The position numbers were made by a program, and so were the translations under genes. A stretch of 34,593 nt of DNA, from assembly GCA_018263495.1 (NCBI GenBank), contig JAANXC010000081.1, positions 1 through 34,593 on the forward strand, written 5' to 3'. This document shows positions 7,523 to 16,043 of this stretch, one piece after another. This DNA comes from Nitrososphaerota archaeon. GTDB taxonomy: Archaea > Thermoproteota > Nitrososphaeria > Nitrososphaerales > Nitrosopumilaceae. How positions within the stretch are numbered: the first letter of the stretch is position 1; every line of letters starts with the position of its first letter. Below the pieces are notes generated by a model. That model had not been told where the DNA came from and made no database searches. It saw only the letters and a program-made list of their open reading frames with translations.

Positions 7523-8458
7523 TTACTCATAAAGCCAACATAAAACATAACCACTATCTGTCTTTATTTTTGGTGGATCAGTTTTGCACTTATCCATTGC
7601 TTCAGGGCACCTATCAAAAAATCTACATCCTGGTTTCGTGGCGGATAAATCAGGTGGGCTACCAGGAATGAATTTTAGTTTTTTTTGTTTGCGTAAGGTT
7701 GGAATTGAATTTAATAATCCTTGCGTGTACGGATGTTTAGGATTACGATATATTTCTGCAGATGTGCCAAACTCAACCATTTTTCCACCATACATTACGC
7801 CAATTTTTTCTGCCACCTCAGATAATATTGCAAGATCATGTGAAATTAACATGAGAGACATGCCATTCTTTTTCAGGTTCTTTAGTAAATTGACGATTTG
7901 TGCTTGTATAAGTACATCTAGCGCAGTTGTAGGCTCATCAGCTATAACAAATTTTGGTTTTAACAACAATGCCATAGCAATAACAATTCTTTGTTTCATT
8001 CCACCACTAAGTTCATGCGGATATTTTTTCAAAACATTATAATCCAAATTCACAGCACTAATAGCATCACGTGTAATTTTATCCGCGTTACCACCAAAAC
8101 CATGTTGTTTTAGCAGTTCATCAAATTGTTGTTTGATTGTAAAAACTGGATCCAATGAATTCATGGCACCCTGAAAGATCATTGAAATTTCTTTCCAACG
8201 TATACTTCCATCAAATTTGGAATCAAGCATATCAAGTATAGATTTACCACCGAACGTAATTTTTCCTGAAACTATGTTTCCTCCCTGAAGCATTCTGATG
8301 ATCGTTAAACCCAAAGTGCTCTTTCCACAAGCACTCTCACCGGCTATTCCAATTGATTCACCATCTTCCAATTGAAATTCAACATTTTCTAATGCATGTA
8401 TATTACCATGTGAGGTTTTGTAGTCAACTGATAGATCAGAAATTTCTATCTTTGGCAT
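7523..8458 (-). CDS. OppD/DppD-type ABC transporter ATP-binding protein, standing alone
   Basis: 311 residues. Walker A GESACGKST (40-48; the usual form is GESGSGKS), signature LSGGMKQR, Walker B FVIADEPTTALD, and the C-terminal oligopeptide/nickel transporter extension (KHPYTQGLLNSIPTL, PGSPPDL). The tail contains four cysteines (GCRFFDRCPEAMDKCK and VLCW), the set reported in some OppD/DppD proteins to bind an iron-sulfur cluster. It energises uptake of peptides or related solutes together with two permeases and usually a second ATPase. None of these partners is in the window: the upstream neighbour is divergent aspS and the downstream one the convergent zinc-ribbon gene. Partners must be encoded elsewhere or the gene is an orphan. 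Confidence 0.9.
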   Translation of the reverse strand: MPKIEISDLSVDYKTSHGNIHALENVEFQLEDGESIGIAGESACGKSTLGLTIIRMLQGGNIVSGKITFGGKSILDMLDSKFDGSIRWKEISMIFQGAMNSLDPVFTIKQQFDELLKQHGFGGNADKITRDAISAVNLDYNVLKKYPHELSGGMKQRIVIAMALLLKPKFVIADEPTTALDVLIQAQIVNLLKNLKKNGMSLMLISHDLAILSEVAEKIGVMYGGKMVEFGTSAEIYRNPKHPYTQGLLNSIPTLRKQKKLKFIPGSPPDLSATKPGCRFFDRCPEAMDKCKTDPPKIKTDSGYVLCWLYE

Positions 8459-8526
8459 AATTATTACATCACATACTTCATTTTATTTTTTCAAGAAAGG
8501 ATATATTCAATGGATCACCATTTAAG

Positions 8527-9822
8527 ATGATTTACATGAATCTTGATCGGACCCACCATGTTGAGGACATCAATGCTGGTATGAAAGGTCAGGAAGTTGT
8601 TCTTGGAGGCTGGGTAGAAGATTTAAGAAAAATGGGCAAAATGACATTTCTTACATTACGCGATGTCACAGGTATTATTCAAATCATACTCACGGATGAT
8701 GTAATAAAATCAATCGAAGATATCACCAGACAAAGCGTTGTTAGAATAACTGGTAAAATACAGGATACAAAGGCTAGAGATTTTGAATGTGAAATTAAGG
8801 CTGATGGAATTGATGTGTTAACAAAGGCTGTTCATCCTCTGCCTATTGATCCTATTGGTAGGCTTGAAAGCCATATTGACAACAGACTTAACTCTAGGGC
8901 ATTGGATATGCGTAACCAAAAAACAGCGTCAATCTTCAAAGTTAGGCATCACGTTTTAGCATCATTAAGAAAAACATTATCAGAAAAGAAATTCATGGAG
9001 ATTACTACGCCAAAAATTATTGGTAGTGCAAGTGAAGGAGGCGCAAATTTGTTCTCATTGGATTATTTTGGAAAACAAGCATATCTGGCACAAAGCCCGC
9101 AGCTCTATAAGGAACAGATGACAATTGGTCTAGAAAGAGTATTTGAAATAGCATCATTTTATCGAGCAGAAAAATCACATACTGGCAGACACTTAAGCGA
9201 GTTTACTAGCGTTGACATCGAAGCCGCATTTATGGATTACACTGATGTGATGAATGTTTTAGAAGATTTAGTTCTTAATACTTTCAAGTATGTTTCCGAA
9301 AACTGTAAAAAGGAACAAGAAATTTTAGGGAACGAAATCACTATACCTAATAGCCCGTTTAAAAAAATTACATACTCGAAAGCTTTAGAAGAGCTGAATG
9401 GAAAAGATGTTAAACTAGAATTTGGTGACGACCTTTTAGATTCACACTTGAGAATAATAGGAGAAAACCACCCAAGTTTTTATTTCATAACAGACTGGCC
9501 AATCAAGCTTAAGCCATTTTACATAATGGAAAAGGAAGACACTCCTGAACTTTCAGAGTCATTTGATTTACAATTTGGTTATCTTGAATTGTCATCTGGT
9601 GGAACTAGACTGTATAACCCAGAGAAGATTAAAGCAAGATTAAGTGAGCAAGATCTTGACCCTTCAAAATTTTCGGAACACCTACAGGCGTTTGATTGGG
9701 GTATGCCACCACATGCAGGTTGGGGATTAGGATTAGAAAGACTACTAACGGTAATTCTAGGAATAGATAATGTAAGAGAAGTTATTTTGTATCCAAGAGA
9801 CCCAGAAAGATTAAAGCCTTGA
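8527..9822 (+). CDS. aspS: Aspartyl-tRNA synthetase (archaeal type)
   Basis: 431 residues, the normal length for archaeal AspRS, which lacks the bacterial GAD insertion. The N-terminal OB-fold (GGWVEDLRKMGKMTFLTLRD) binds the anticodon; the class II catalytic core has motif 2 (FYRAEKSHTGRHLSEF) and motif 3 (GWGLGLERLL). It charges tRNA-Asp with aspartate. Whether it also charges tRNA-Asn cannot be settled here: it depends on anticodon-loop residues and on whether AsnRS or GatCAB is encoded elsewhere. ATG at 8527 and ATG at 8536 are both possible starts. A GATATATT TATA-like box lies upstream near 8500. The 3' end overlaps the convergent leuB end by 12 bases. Confidence 0.95.
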   Translation: MIYMNLDRTHHVEDINAGMKGQEVVLGGWVEDLRKMGKMTFLTLRDVTGIIQIILTDDVIKSIEDITRQSVVRITGKIQDTKARDFECEIKADGIDVLTKAVHPLPIDPIGRLESHIDNRLNSRALDMRNQKTASIFKVRHHVLASLRKTLSEKKFMEITTPKIIGSASEGGANLFSLDYFGKQAYLAQSPQLYKEQMTIGLERVFEIASFYRAEKSHTGRHLSEFTSVDIEAAFMDYTDVMNVLEDLVLNTFKYVSENCKKEQEILGNEITIPNSPFKKITYSKALEELNGKDVKLEFGDDLLDSHLRIIGENHPSFYFITDWPIKLKPFYIMEKEDTPELSESFDLQFGYLELSSGGTRLYNPEKIKARLSEQDLDPSKFSEHLQAFDWGMPPHAGWGLGLERLLTVILGIDNVREVILYPRDPERLKP

Positions 9823-10830
9823 GATAATTTCTTTAGTAAACTCCATCGTGGTTTTATCCCCGCCTGTATCTTTTGTTTTAATATTATTTTTTACTACATC
9901 GTATACAACATCCTCTAATTTTTGTCCAACATCAATGCATTTCTGATCATTGTGCTTATTCCCAAGCCAATCTAGCATCATTTTGATTGAAAGAATGAAT
10001 GATGTAGGATTTGCAACCTGTTTTCCCGCAATATCAAATGCCGCTCCATGTACTGGTTCAAACAAGCCAAAATTATCACCTATATTTGCAGCAGGAGCCA
10101 TACCTAAACCACCTACCACTTGAGCTGATTCATCAGAAAGTATATCTCCAAACAAATTGGTTGTAACAATCACATCAAATAGTTGTGGTTGGCGAATTAA
10201 ATTCATCGAACATGCATCAACATACATCTCTTCAAATTTAATATCAGGAAAATCATTGGCAACTTTTGAACATGTACGAGAAAATAATCCATCAGTTTTT
10301 TTCATCACATTTGATTTATGAACACATGTAACTTTCTTCATTTTCCTTTGACTTGCAATTGTAAAAGCATGATTTGCAATTCTTTTTGATGCCTTTTCAG
10401 AAATAATTCTCATTGCCACAGCTACATCACCAATATCAAATTCTTCACCAGTGTACAAATCCTCCGTATTTTCTCTGACAATTACTAAATCCACATCATC
10501 GCGTAATGATGGCATGTTTGGATATGACTTTGCAGGTCTAATGTTTGCATAAAGATCTAACATGCGTCTCAAGTACACGATTACGTCTTTTGCACTTTCA
10601 CCTACTGGTGCCTTTAAGCATGCATCAGAGTTTTTTATTGTTTCAAAGGCTTCAGCGGGCAATGCTTCACCAGTATTTTTTAAAACAGTATCACCTGCTT
10701 CAAGTTTTTTTATTTCAAATTTAACGCCCATATTATCGTTAATTGCTTGTAAAATACTGAAAGCTGATTCAGATATCTCTGGACCTATTCCATCACCTGT
10801 AACTAGTGAAATTTCGTATTTCTGGCTCAT
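9811..10830 (-). CDS. leuB: 3-isopropylmalate dehydrogenase (beta-decarboxylating dehydrogenase family)
   Basis: 339 residues of the isopropylmalate/isocitrate dehydrogenase family: GDGIGPE near residue 12, LRRMLDLYANIRP near 87-99 (substrate-binding arginines), RENTEDLYTGEE near 120, HKSNVMK, and metal-binding DILSDESAQVVGGLG, ending with FEPVHGAAFDIAG. The family also contains isocitrate and homoisocitrate dehydrogenases. Position as last gene of ilvB-ilvN-leuA-leuB argues for 3-isopropylmalate to 4-methyl-2-oxopentanoate, the third step of leucine synthesis. ENTEDLYTGEE resembles the phosphorylation-loop form of archaeal NAD-dependent enzymes, so some isocitrate activity cannot be excluded. 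It starts 16 bases after leuA. Confidence 0.85.
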   Translation of the reverse strand: MSQKYEISLVTGDGIGPEISESAFSILQAINDNMGVKFEIKKLEAGDTVLKNTGEALPAEAFETIKNSDACLKAPVGESAKDVIVYLRRMLDLYANIRPAKSYPNMPSLRDDVDLVIVRENTEDLYTGEEFDIGDVAVAMRIISEKASKRIANHAFTIASQRKMKKVTCVHKSNVMKKTDGLFSRTCSKVANDFPDIKFEEMYVDACSMNLIRQPQLFDVIVTTNLFGDILSDESAQVVGGLGMAPAANIGDNFGLFEPVHGAAFDIAGKQVANPTSFILSIKMMLDWLGNKHNDQKCIDVGQKLEDVVYDVVKNNIKTKDTGGDKTTMEFTKEIISRL

Positions 10831-10846
10831 TTTTCTATACCAATAA

Positions 10847-12358
10847 TTACGCCTTTTTTTGCTTAACTAATTTTTTTAGCATAATCCTGTTCATTCCATC
10901 AATAACAGCCTGCACACTAGTTATGACAATATCTTCACCAATGGATTTTGAAGAAACCATGTTTTGCATAGCATCTTCGAGTTTAACCGTTACCTCACAT
11001 AATGCACTAGAACCGCCAGAGATAGACGCTAAATTATAATCCTTAATTCTTATTTCTGAAATTGTATCCGTGATTTTCTGAATTGCATTAAGTGACGCAT
11101 CTACCGGTCCCACGCCATAATCTGTTGCCGTATGTTCATTGCCGTCAATGTTTAATTTTATAAACGCATATGGCATATTACCAATTCCAGTGGAAACTGA
11201 AAAACCTGTTAATTGCACTAAACGTTTTAGTTTAGAGTCACCCATTACTTCATTGGCAATTGACAATAACTCAACATCAGTAACATGTTTTCCTTGATCC
11301 CCAATTGATTTCACTTTTGTAAGAATTTGTTTTAACTGATCCTTATCGGGTTGTACTCCATACTCTTCAAGCATAGAATTAATTCCATGAGCGCCAGCAT
11401 GTTTACCCACCTGAAGCCATCTGTTACGCCCTACAATTTCAGGGCTGATTGGCTCATAGGTAAGCGGATTGCTCAAAACTCCATGAGTATGTATACCTGA
11501 TTCATGACCAAATGCATTTTCACCTATGATTGCCTTGTTAGGTTGAACTGGCATTCCAGCTAATTTTGAAACATATTTTGATGTCTCATAAAGAAGTTCA
11601 GTTTTGATGTTAGTCTCCCAAGATTGATCAAATCTCAAGCATTGTAATGCCATCACAAGTTCTTCGAGAGATGCATTACCCGCGCGTTCACCAATACCGT
11701 TTATTGTTACATGTGCACACTGTGCGCCAGCTTGTATTCCGGATATGGCATTAGCTACCGCAAGTCCAAAATCATTATGGCAATGCATGCTAATTGGTAA
11801 TTTAGTTGCCTCAATAGCATCCCTTGTGATTTCAGCGATATATTGTGGCGTTGAATACCCAACAGTATCAGGTATATCTATTCTATCAGCTCCAGCTTTT
11901 GTAACTGCTGTAAATATTTTTTTTAAGAAATCACGATCTGTGCGTGTTGCATCCTCAGCTGAGAATTCAACCTGTAAACCTCGTGATTTTGCATATTCAA
12001 CTGATTCTACAGCCTTTTCAAGCGCCTGATCTTGTGAAAGATGTAATTTATGCTGAAGATGAATATCTGAAGTTGCAATAAACGTGTGAACGTACTTTAA
12101 ACCACAGTCAATTACTGCATCAATATCTCGTTGATTTGTTCTAGCAAGACCACATAACTCAGCAGATAGATTTGCCTGTGTGATCATTTTAATGGCATTT
12201 TGTTCTCCTTCTGAGATAACAGGGAATCCTGTCTCTATAGCATCAACACCCAACTCATCTAATTTTTTTGCAATGCTTAACTTGTTTTCAGGTGATAAAG
12301 CAACGCCAGGTGACTGTTCTCCGTCCCTCAATGTTGTATCAAAAATTCTGACTTTCAT
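10847..12358 (-). CDS. leuA: 2-isopropylmalate synthase
   Basis: 503 residues: TIM-barrel catalytic domain with DTTLRDGEQSPGVALS at residues 8-23 and the metal-binding HCHNDFGLAVAN near 193, a linker, then a C-terminal LeuA dimerisation/regulatory domain (about 375-503, with NGIG/GDSKLKRLV and GGSSALCEVTVKL) that in the family binds leucine for feedback inhibition. It condenses acetyl-CoA with 2-oxoisovalerate, committing carbon to leucine. The family also holds citramalate and homocitrate synthases; the operon context (ilvBN upstream, leuB downstream) favours LeuA. Ten bases separate it from ilvN. Confidence 0.93.
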   Translation of the reverse strand: MKVRIFDTTLRDGEQSPGVALSPENKLSIAKKLDELGVDAIETGFPVISEGEQNAIKMITQANLSAELCGLARTNQRDIDAVIDCGLKYVHTFIATSDIHLQHKLHLSQDQALEKAVESVEYAKSRGLQVEFSAEDATRTDRDFLKKIFTAVTKAGADRIDIPDTVGYSTPQYIAEITRDAIEATKLPISMHCHNDFGLAVANAISGIQAGAQCAHVTINGIGERAGNASLEELVMALQCLRFDQSWETNIKTELLYETSKYVSKLAGMPVQPNKAIIGENAFGHESGIHTHGVLSNPLTYEPISPEIVGRNRWLQVGKHAGAHGINSMLEEYGVQPDKDQLKQILTKVKSIGDQGKHVTDVELLSIANEVMGDSKLKRLVQLTGFSVSTGIGNMPYAFIKLNIDGNEHTATDYGVGPVDASLNAIQKITDTISEIRIKDYNLASISGGSSALCEVTVKLEDAMQNMVSSKSIGEDIVITSVQAVIDGMNRIMLKKLVKQKKA

Positions 12359-12368
12359 TTCATATCAT

Positions 12369-12845
12369 CTATAATGCAGTTACCCCAGTCCTAGCAGAAT
12401 CTAAAATACCAAATGGTTTTACTGATTCCTCAAACTCTTTAATTTTATCAGGTGTAGATGTTAACTCAGCTATCAATGAACCCTCCTGGCCATTGTGAAT
12501 TTTTGCACCGTACGTATCTGCTAACTTGTTAATCTCTGTATTATCTGACTCTCCATTTGATTTGATCTTAAACAATACCAATTCCTTATACACACTCTCT
12601 TTCTCATCTAGTCTTTTGACCTCTATTGTATCAATCATTTTATCAAGTTGTTTAACAATTTGCGCAATTTGTTTTTCAGTGCCAACAGTTGTTATTGTCA
12701 TCTTTGAAAATTCAGGGTTTTCCATTACACCTACTGATATGCTATCTATGTTGAAATTCCTAGCTCGGAACAAGTGAGTGACCTTGAATAATATTCCCGG
12801 TTTATTTTCAACACGGATTGATAATATTGCCCACATAACACTCAC
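12369..12845 (-). CDS. ilvN: Acetolactate synthase regulatory (small) subunit
   Basis: 158 residues. An N-terminal ACT domain (WAILSIRVENKPGILFKVTHLFRARNFNIDSISVG) binds branched-chain amino acids and confers feedback control on IlvB; a C-terminal domain (ELVLFKIKSNGE onward) completes the fold. The assigned start is GTG at 12843-12845, which overlaps the TAG stop of ilvB by one base (TAGTG), indicating translational coupling and matched amounts of the two subunits. An in-frame ATG three codons later is an alternative start. Confidence 0.94.
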   Translation of the reverse strand: MSVMWAILSIRVENKPGILFKVTHLFRARNFNIDSISVGVMENPEFSKMTITTVGTEKQIAQIVKQLDKMIDTIEVKRLDEKESVYKELVLFKIKSNGESDNTEINKLADTYGAKIHNGQEGSLIAELTSTPDKIKEFEESVKPFGILDSARTGVTAL

Positions 12846-14548
12846 TACGATGGTAAGATCATATCCTTTAATGAAGTCCCAGGTGCAACAAATGGTAAAA
12901 CATCCTCTTCTGGATCTATTGGTATGTCAATTACTGTAGCTACGTCACTGTTAAGACCAGCTTTAACCGCTTTGCCTAACTCATCAAGTGATTGAGCCCT
13001 TATACCTTGTGCGCCATATGATTCCGCTAATTTAACGTAATCCGGACAGTTTTTTAGATCAATGCCAATCATTCTTTTTTCATAGAAAGTTCGCTGCCAT
13101 TGCGCAACCATTCCTAATGAAAAATTGTTGATCAAGAATACTATAACTGGAATATCCTCTAATACAGAAGTTGCAAGTGAGTTTTCTGTCATGTTGAAAC
13201 TTCCATCGCCAGCAATATCTAGTACTGGTACATCGGGTCGTGCAACTTTTGCACCTATAGCTGCAGGGAAACCCCATCCCATTGTACCAAGACCAGTAGA
13301 ACTAAAGAATGTACCAGGATGTATTGCATCGAAAAATAATGACGCCCACATTTGGTGTTGACCTACTTCAGTCGTAACTATTGATTCCTTAGGAAGTACT
13401 TCTCTCAATTTCCTTAAAATCTTGGCTGCCGACATTTCACCTGGATGTAATTTTAGATTTTCACGCCAATAATCTTTAACCTCATTAACATGTTCTAACC
13501 ACTTATTTCCATCAGATTTTTTCAATACCTTTTTCGCAAGAAGTTTAAGCATAACTCTTAGCGAGGCCTTAACATCACCAACAACTGCTACTTGTGTTGT
13601 CTGATTCTTTCCAATTTCTGCAGGATCTACATCCATATGGATAATTTTCAAATTCCTTTCAAACTCTTCAAATGTTCCAACAGAACGGTCAGAAAATCTC
13701 GTACCAATTGCTAAAACACAATCTACTTCAGTCATAATCTTATTAGCTTCAGCATGACCATGCATTCCAATTGGACCTAATGAAAGTGGATGATTCTCTG
13801 GGAAAGAGCCTTTACCCTTGAATGTTGTAACAACTGGGATCATTAACATTTCAGCAACGGATTGAAGTTCTGCGAATGCAGAAGAAATTATTGTTCCACC
13901 TCCAGCTAAAATTATTGGTTTTTCTGTGGAAAGAAGTAAATCTATAGATCTTTCAATATTTACCATATCAACGTCAGTCCATGGATGATAGCCAGGCATT
14001 CTTACTTCATCAGGAAAAGTAACTTTCGCTTCATTTTGCTGAACATCTTTTGGTATATCAAGTAATACAGGACCAGGTCTACCAGTTTCTGCAACGTAAA
14101 ACCCTTTTTTTACAACTTCAGGAATTTCTTCAACTGTTCTTGGTTGGAATGCATATTTTACAGATGGATTTGACATTCCAATTATGTCACTCTCTTGGAA
14201 CGCATCACGACCAATCATGTTAACTGGAACCTGTCCAGTGACTGCTACCATTGGTGCAGAATCTGCTTGTGCTGTTGCAATTCCAGTTAACAAATTTGTT
14301 GCACCAGGACCCGATGTCGCAAAGCAAACACCTGGTTTTCTGCTAACTCTACCAAAACCATCGGCCATATGCGCAGCTGATTGTTCATGTCTGACTAGTA
14401 TATGACGTATGTCGCTTTTGAAAAGCTCATCATACATTGGTAAGTTCGCACCTCCCGGTAACCCGAAGACTTCCTTAACGCCTTCCTTTTCCAACGCTTT
14501 CATAAGCGCTTTTCCACCATTCATAATTTCCATTTTATCGCTCATCAT
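12845..14548 (-). CDS. ilvB: Acetolactate synthase catalytic (large) subunit
   Basis: 567 residues of the thiamine-diphosphate enzyme family: N-terminal PYR domain with the catalytic glutamate in ILVRHEQSAAHMADGFGR, middle FAD-binding-like domain, and C-terminal PP domain with the ThDP/Mg motif GDGSFNMTENSL...NN. It makes acetolactate (valine/leucine route) or acetohydroxybutyrate (isoleucine route) from pyruvate. First gene of a four-gene operon with ilvN, leuA and leuB. ilvC, ilvD and leuCD are not in this window. The start MMSDKMEIM has two adjacent ATGs. An AT-rich TATA candidate lies within about 35 bases upstream. Confidence 0.95.
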   Translation of the reverse strand: MMSDKMEIMNGGKALMKALEKEGVKEVFGLPGGANLPMYDELFKSDIRHILVRHEQSAAHMADGFGRVSRKPGVCFATSGPGATNLLTGIATAQADSAPMVAVTGQVPVNMIGRDAFQESDIIGMSNPSVKYAFQPRTVEEIPEVVKKGFYVAETGRPGPVLLDIPKDVQQNEAKVTFPDEVRMPGYHPWTDVDMVNIERSIDLLLSTEKPIILAGGGTIISSAFAELQSVAEMLMIPVVTTFKGKGSFPENHPLSLGPIGMHGHAEANKIMTEVDCVLAIGTRFSDRSVGTFEEFERNLKIIHMDVDPAEIGKNQTTQVAVVGDVKASLRVMLKLLAKKVLKKSDGNKWLEHVNEVKDYWRENLKLHPGEMSAAKILRKLREVLPKESIVTTEVGQHQMWASLFFDAIHPGTFFSSTGLGTMGWGFPAAIGAKVARPDVPVLDIAGDGSFNMTENSLATSVLEDIPVIVFLINNFSLGMVAQWQRTFYEKRMIGIDLKNCPDYVKLAESYGAQGIRAQSLDELGKAVKAGLNSDVATVIDIPIDPEEDVLPFVAPGTSLKDMILPS

Positions 14549-14766
14549 CTACACCATAATTTTAATCGTGTTAAAAACTGGCTGTGGATTTACAGCAGGT
14601 CAACTAGCAACAGAATACCTACAATGCTAGTTTTACTGATTTGATTCATACAGCAACGTATGCAAATCATGTTGAATTAATTAATGTTTCCTGAACACAT
14701 GACCAGAACGAATTGTTTGAATTTCTATTAACACTTAAACTGACCAATTAGTAAGAAAACCTGATT
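14549..14766. other. 218-base intergenic region between divergent ilvB and NTF2-like gene
   Basis: I see no convincing coding frame or structured RNA. It must hold the ilv-leu operon promoter on its left side (AT-rich element near 14555-14580) and the promoter of the gene at 14767 on its right. No obvious leader peptide rich in Leu, Val or Ile codons is present, so attenuation of the bacterial type is not supported. Confidence 0.5.
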
Positions 14767-15171
14767 TTGGTAGATCAAGAAGAAATTGTTAAGGTAATTC
14801 AAACTTTTTTTGAAACTGGTAAAACAAAGAATTTTTCAGTGTTAGGCGATATTCAAATTAATTCACCAGAATTTTCTAGTTTTAGTGACGTCCCACCATA
14901 TGGTTTAAAGGGTTACGCTGAATCGATAGCACTTGAGGAATTAAGATTCTCAAGCATTTCTGATTATGATTATGAAATAAAAAATGTTAAAATCAGTATT
15001 TTTGGAAGTACAGGAATTGTCACATTTGTATTGAACCAAAAAGGCATGCTGGTAGACAATAAGGCTTTCACTGGTCAGCATATTACAATTAATGGTAGGG
15101 CAACATTTGTTTTAATTAAAAAAGACACTTGGAAAATTTTGCATTACCATCTTGATAAAATTTCCAATTAA
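14767..15171 (+). CDS. NTF2/SnoaL-like (DUF4440-type) protein
   Basis: 134 residues with the helix-then-curved-sheet pattern of the NTF2-like fold: an opening helix (VDQEEIVKVIQTFFETG), a mid region with SDYDYEIKNVKISIFGSTGIVTFVLNQ, and a closing strand ATFVLIKKDTWKILHYHLDKIS, which is very typical of SnoaL-like/DUF4440 proteins. Such proteins bind small hydrophobic ligands or act as isomerases or dimerisation modules; no specific role can be given. The start is TTG at 14767-14769; no ATG or GTG lies near. It is convergent with the LsrF-like gene. Confidence 0.75.
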   Translation: MVDQEEIVKVIQTFFETGKTKNFSVLGDIQINSPEFSSFSDVPPYGLKGYAESIALEELRFSSISDYDYEIKNVKISIFGSTGIVTFVLNQKGMLVDNKAFTGQHITINGRATFVLIKKDTWKILHYHLDKISN

Positions 15172-15182
15172 TTTTTTGCATA

Positions 15183-15998
15183 CTATTTTTCTGATTTAGG
15201 TAATTTTGGTTTAGGCTGGCAAAACTTTTTGTATAGTTCATCGGCTTCGTCAACATTTGCATTTCCATGTATAATTGAACGAACTGCACGTATCATGGGT
15301 ACAGGATTTTTAGATTGCCAAATATTTCGTCCCATATCAACTCCTACTGCACCATGCTCGATTGAGTTGTATGATAATTCAAGAGCGTCACGCTCTGCGA
15401 TTTTTTTACCCCCAGCCACAATTATTGGTACAGGACAAGATTCTGTTACTTTATCAAAATCTTCACAATAGTATGTCTTGACAATATGTGCGCCTTGTTC
15501 AGCAGCAATTCTGCATGCTAAAGATAGATAACGTGCATCCTTTTGCCCAATTTCTTTTCCCACGGCTGTAACAGCAAGAACCGGAATACCATACTCCTCT
15601 GCTTCATTAACTAATCTGCCTAGGTTAACAATCGTTTGTTGTTCATACTTTGAGCCGACAAAAATTGACATAGCCAATGCAGATGCATTCAATCTAATAG
15701 CATCTTTAATACTTACAGTGATTTGTTCATTCGATAAATCCTCTCCAATGATGCTAGAACCACCAGAAACTCTCAATACAATTGGCACAGAAGATTTTGG
15801 ATCAACAGATGTTCTTTGTACACCTCGAGTAAGCATTATTGAGTCACAGTATTTGAGTATGGGCGCAATTGTTTTTTTAGGAATCTCTAATTTTTCAGTA
15901 GGGCCTAGAAAATATCCATGATCAACAGCAAGCATTAACGCGCGATTATCATTTGGTTTAATGATACTAGATATTCGATTTTGTAATCCCCAATCCAT
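15183..15998 (-). CDS. LsrF/DhnA-type class I aldolase-fold protein
   Basis: 271 residues, a TIM-barrel Schiff-base enzyme. The sequence follows E. coli LsrF closely as I remember it: DWGLQNRISSI near the start, MLAVDHGYFLGPT at 22-34, TRGVQR, and HIVKTYYCED with the Schiff-base lysine Lys174, then GGKK and GAVGVDMGRNIWQS for phosphate binding. LsrF is a thiolase acting on phospho-AI-2 products; archaeal relatives include fructose-bisphosphate aldolase and 2-amino-3,7-dideoxy-heptulosonate synthase of the alternative shikimate route. No other lsr gene is here and ammonia-oxidising archaea are not known for AI-2 uptake, so a different sugar-phosphate substrate is likely. The zinc dehydrogenase 45 bases upstream is on the same strand and may work with it. 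Confidence 0.82.
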   Translation of the reverse strand: MDWGLQNRISSIIKPNDNRALMLAVDHGYFLGPTEKLEIPKKTIAPILKYCDSIMLTRGVQRTSVDPKSSVPIVLRVSGGSSIIGEDLSNEQITVSIKDAIRLNASALAMSIFVGSKYEQQTIVNLGRLVNEAEEYGIPVLAVTAVGKEIGQKDARYLSLACRIAAEQGAHIVKTYYCEDFDKVTESCPVPIIVAGGKKIAERDALELSYNSIEHGAVGVDMGRNIWQSKNPVPMIRAVRSIIHGNANVDEADELYKKFCQPKPKLPKSEK

Positions 15999-16043
15999 TT
16001 TACTTCGATTTCACAAAAAACAATTTGCCTTCTTAAGCCTTTC

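Noticed and set aside
9811..10830. Isocitrate dehydrogenase rather than LeuB
   Set aside because: Family membership allows it, but the gene closes an ilvB-ilvN-leuA operon, which makes isopropylmalate dehydrogenase the better call.
11745..12029. Open frame opposite leuA
   Set aside because: It is one of many antisense frames created by the codon bias of real genes; leuA motifs are unmistakable on the other strand.
14549..14766. Leader peptide or riboswitch of the ilv-leu operon
   Set aside because: No frame rich in branched-chain codons and no recognisable riboswitch fold on the strand of the operon.
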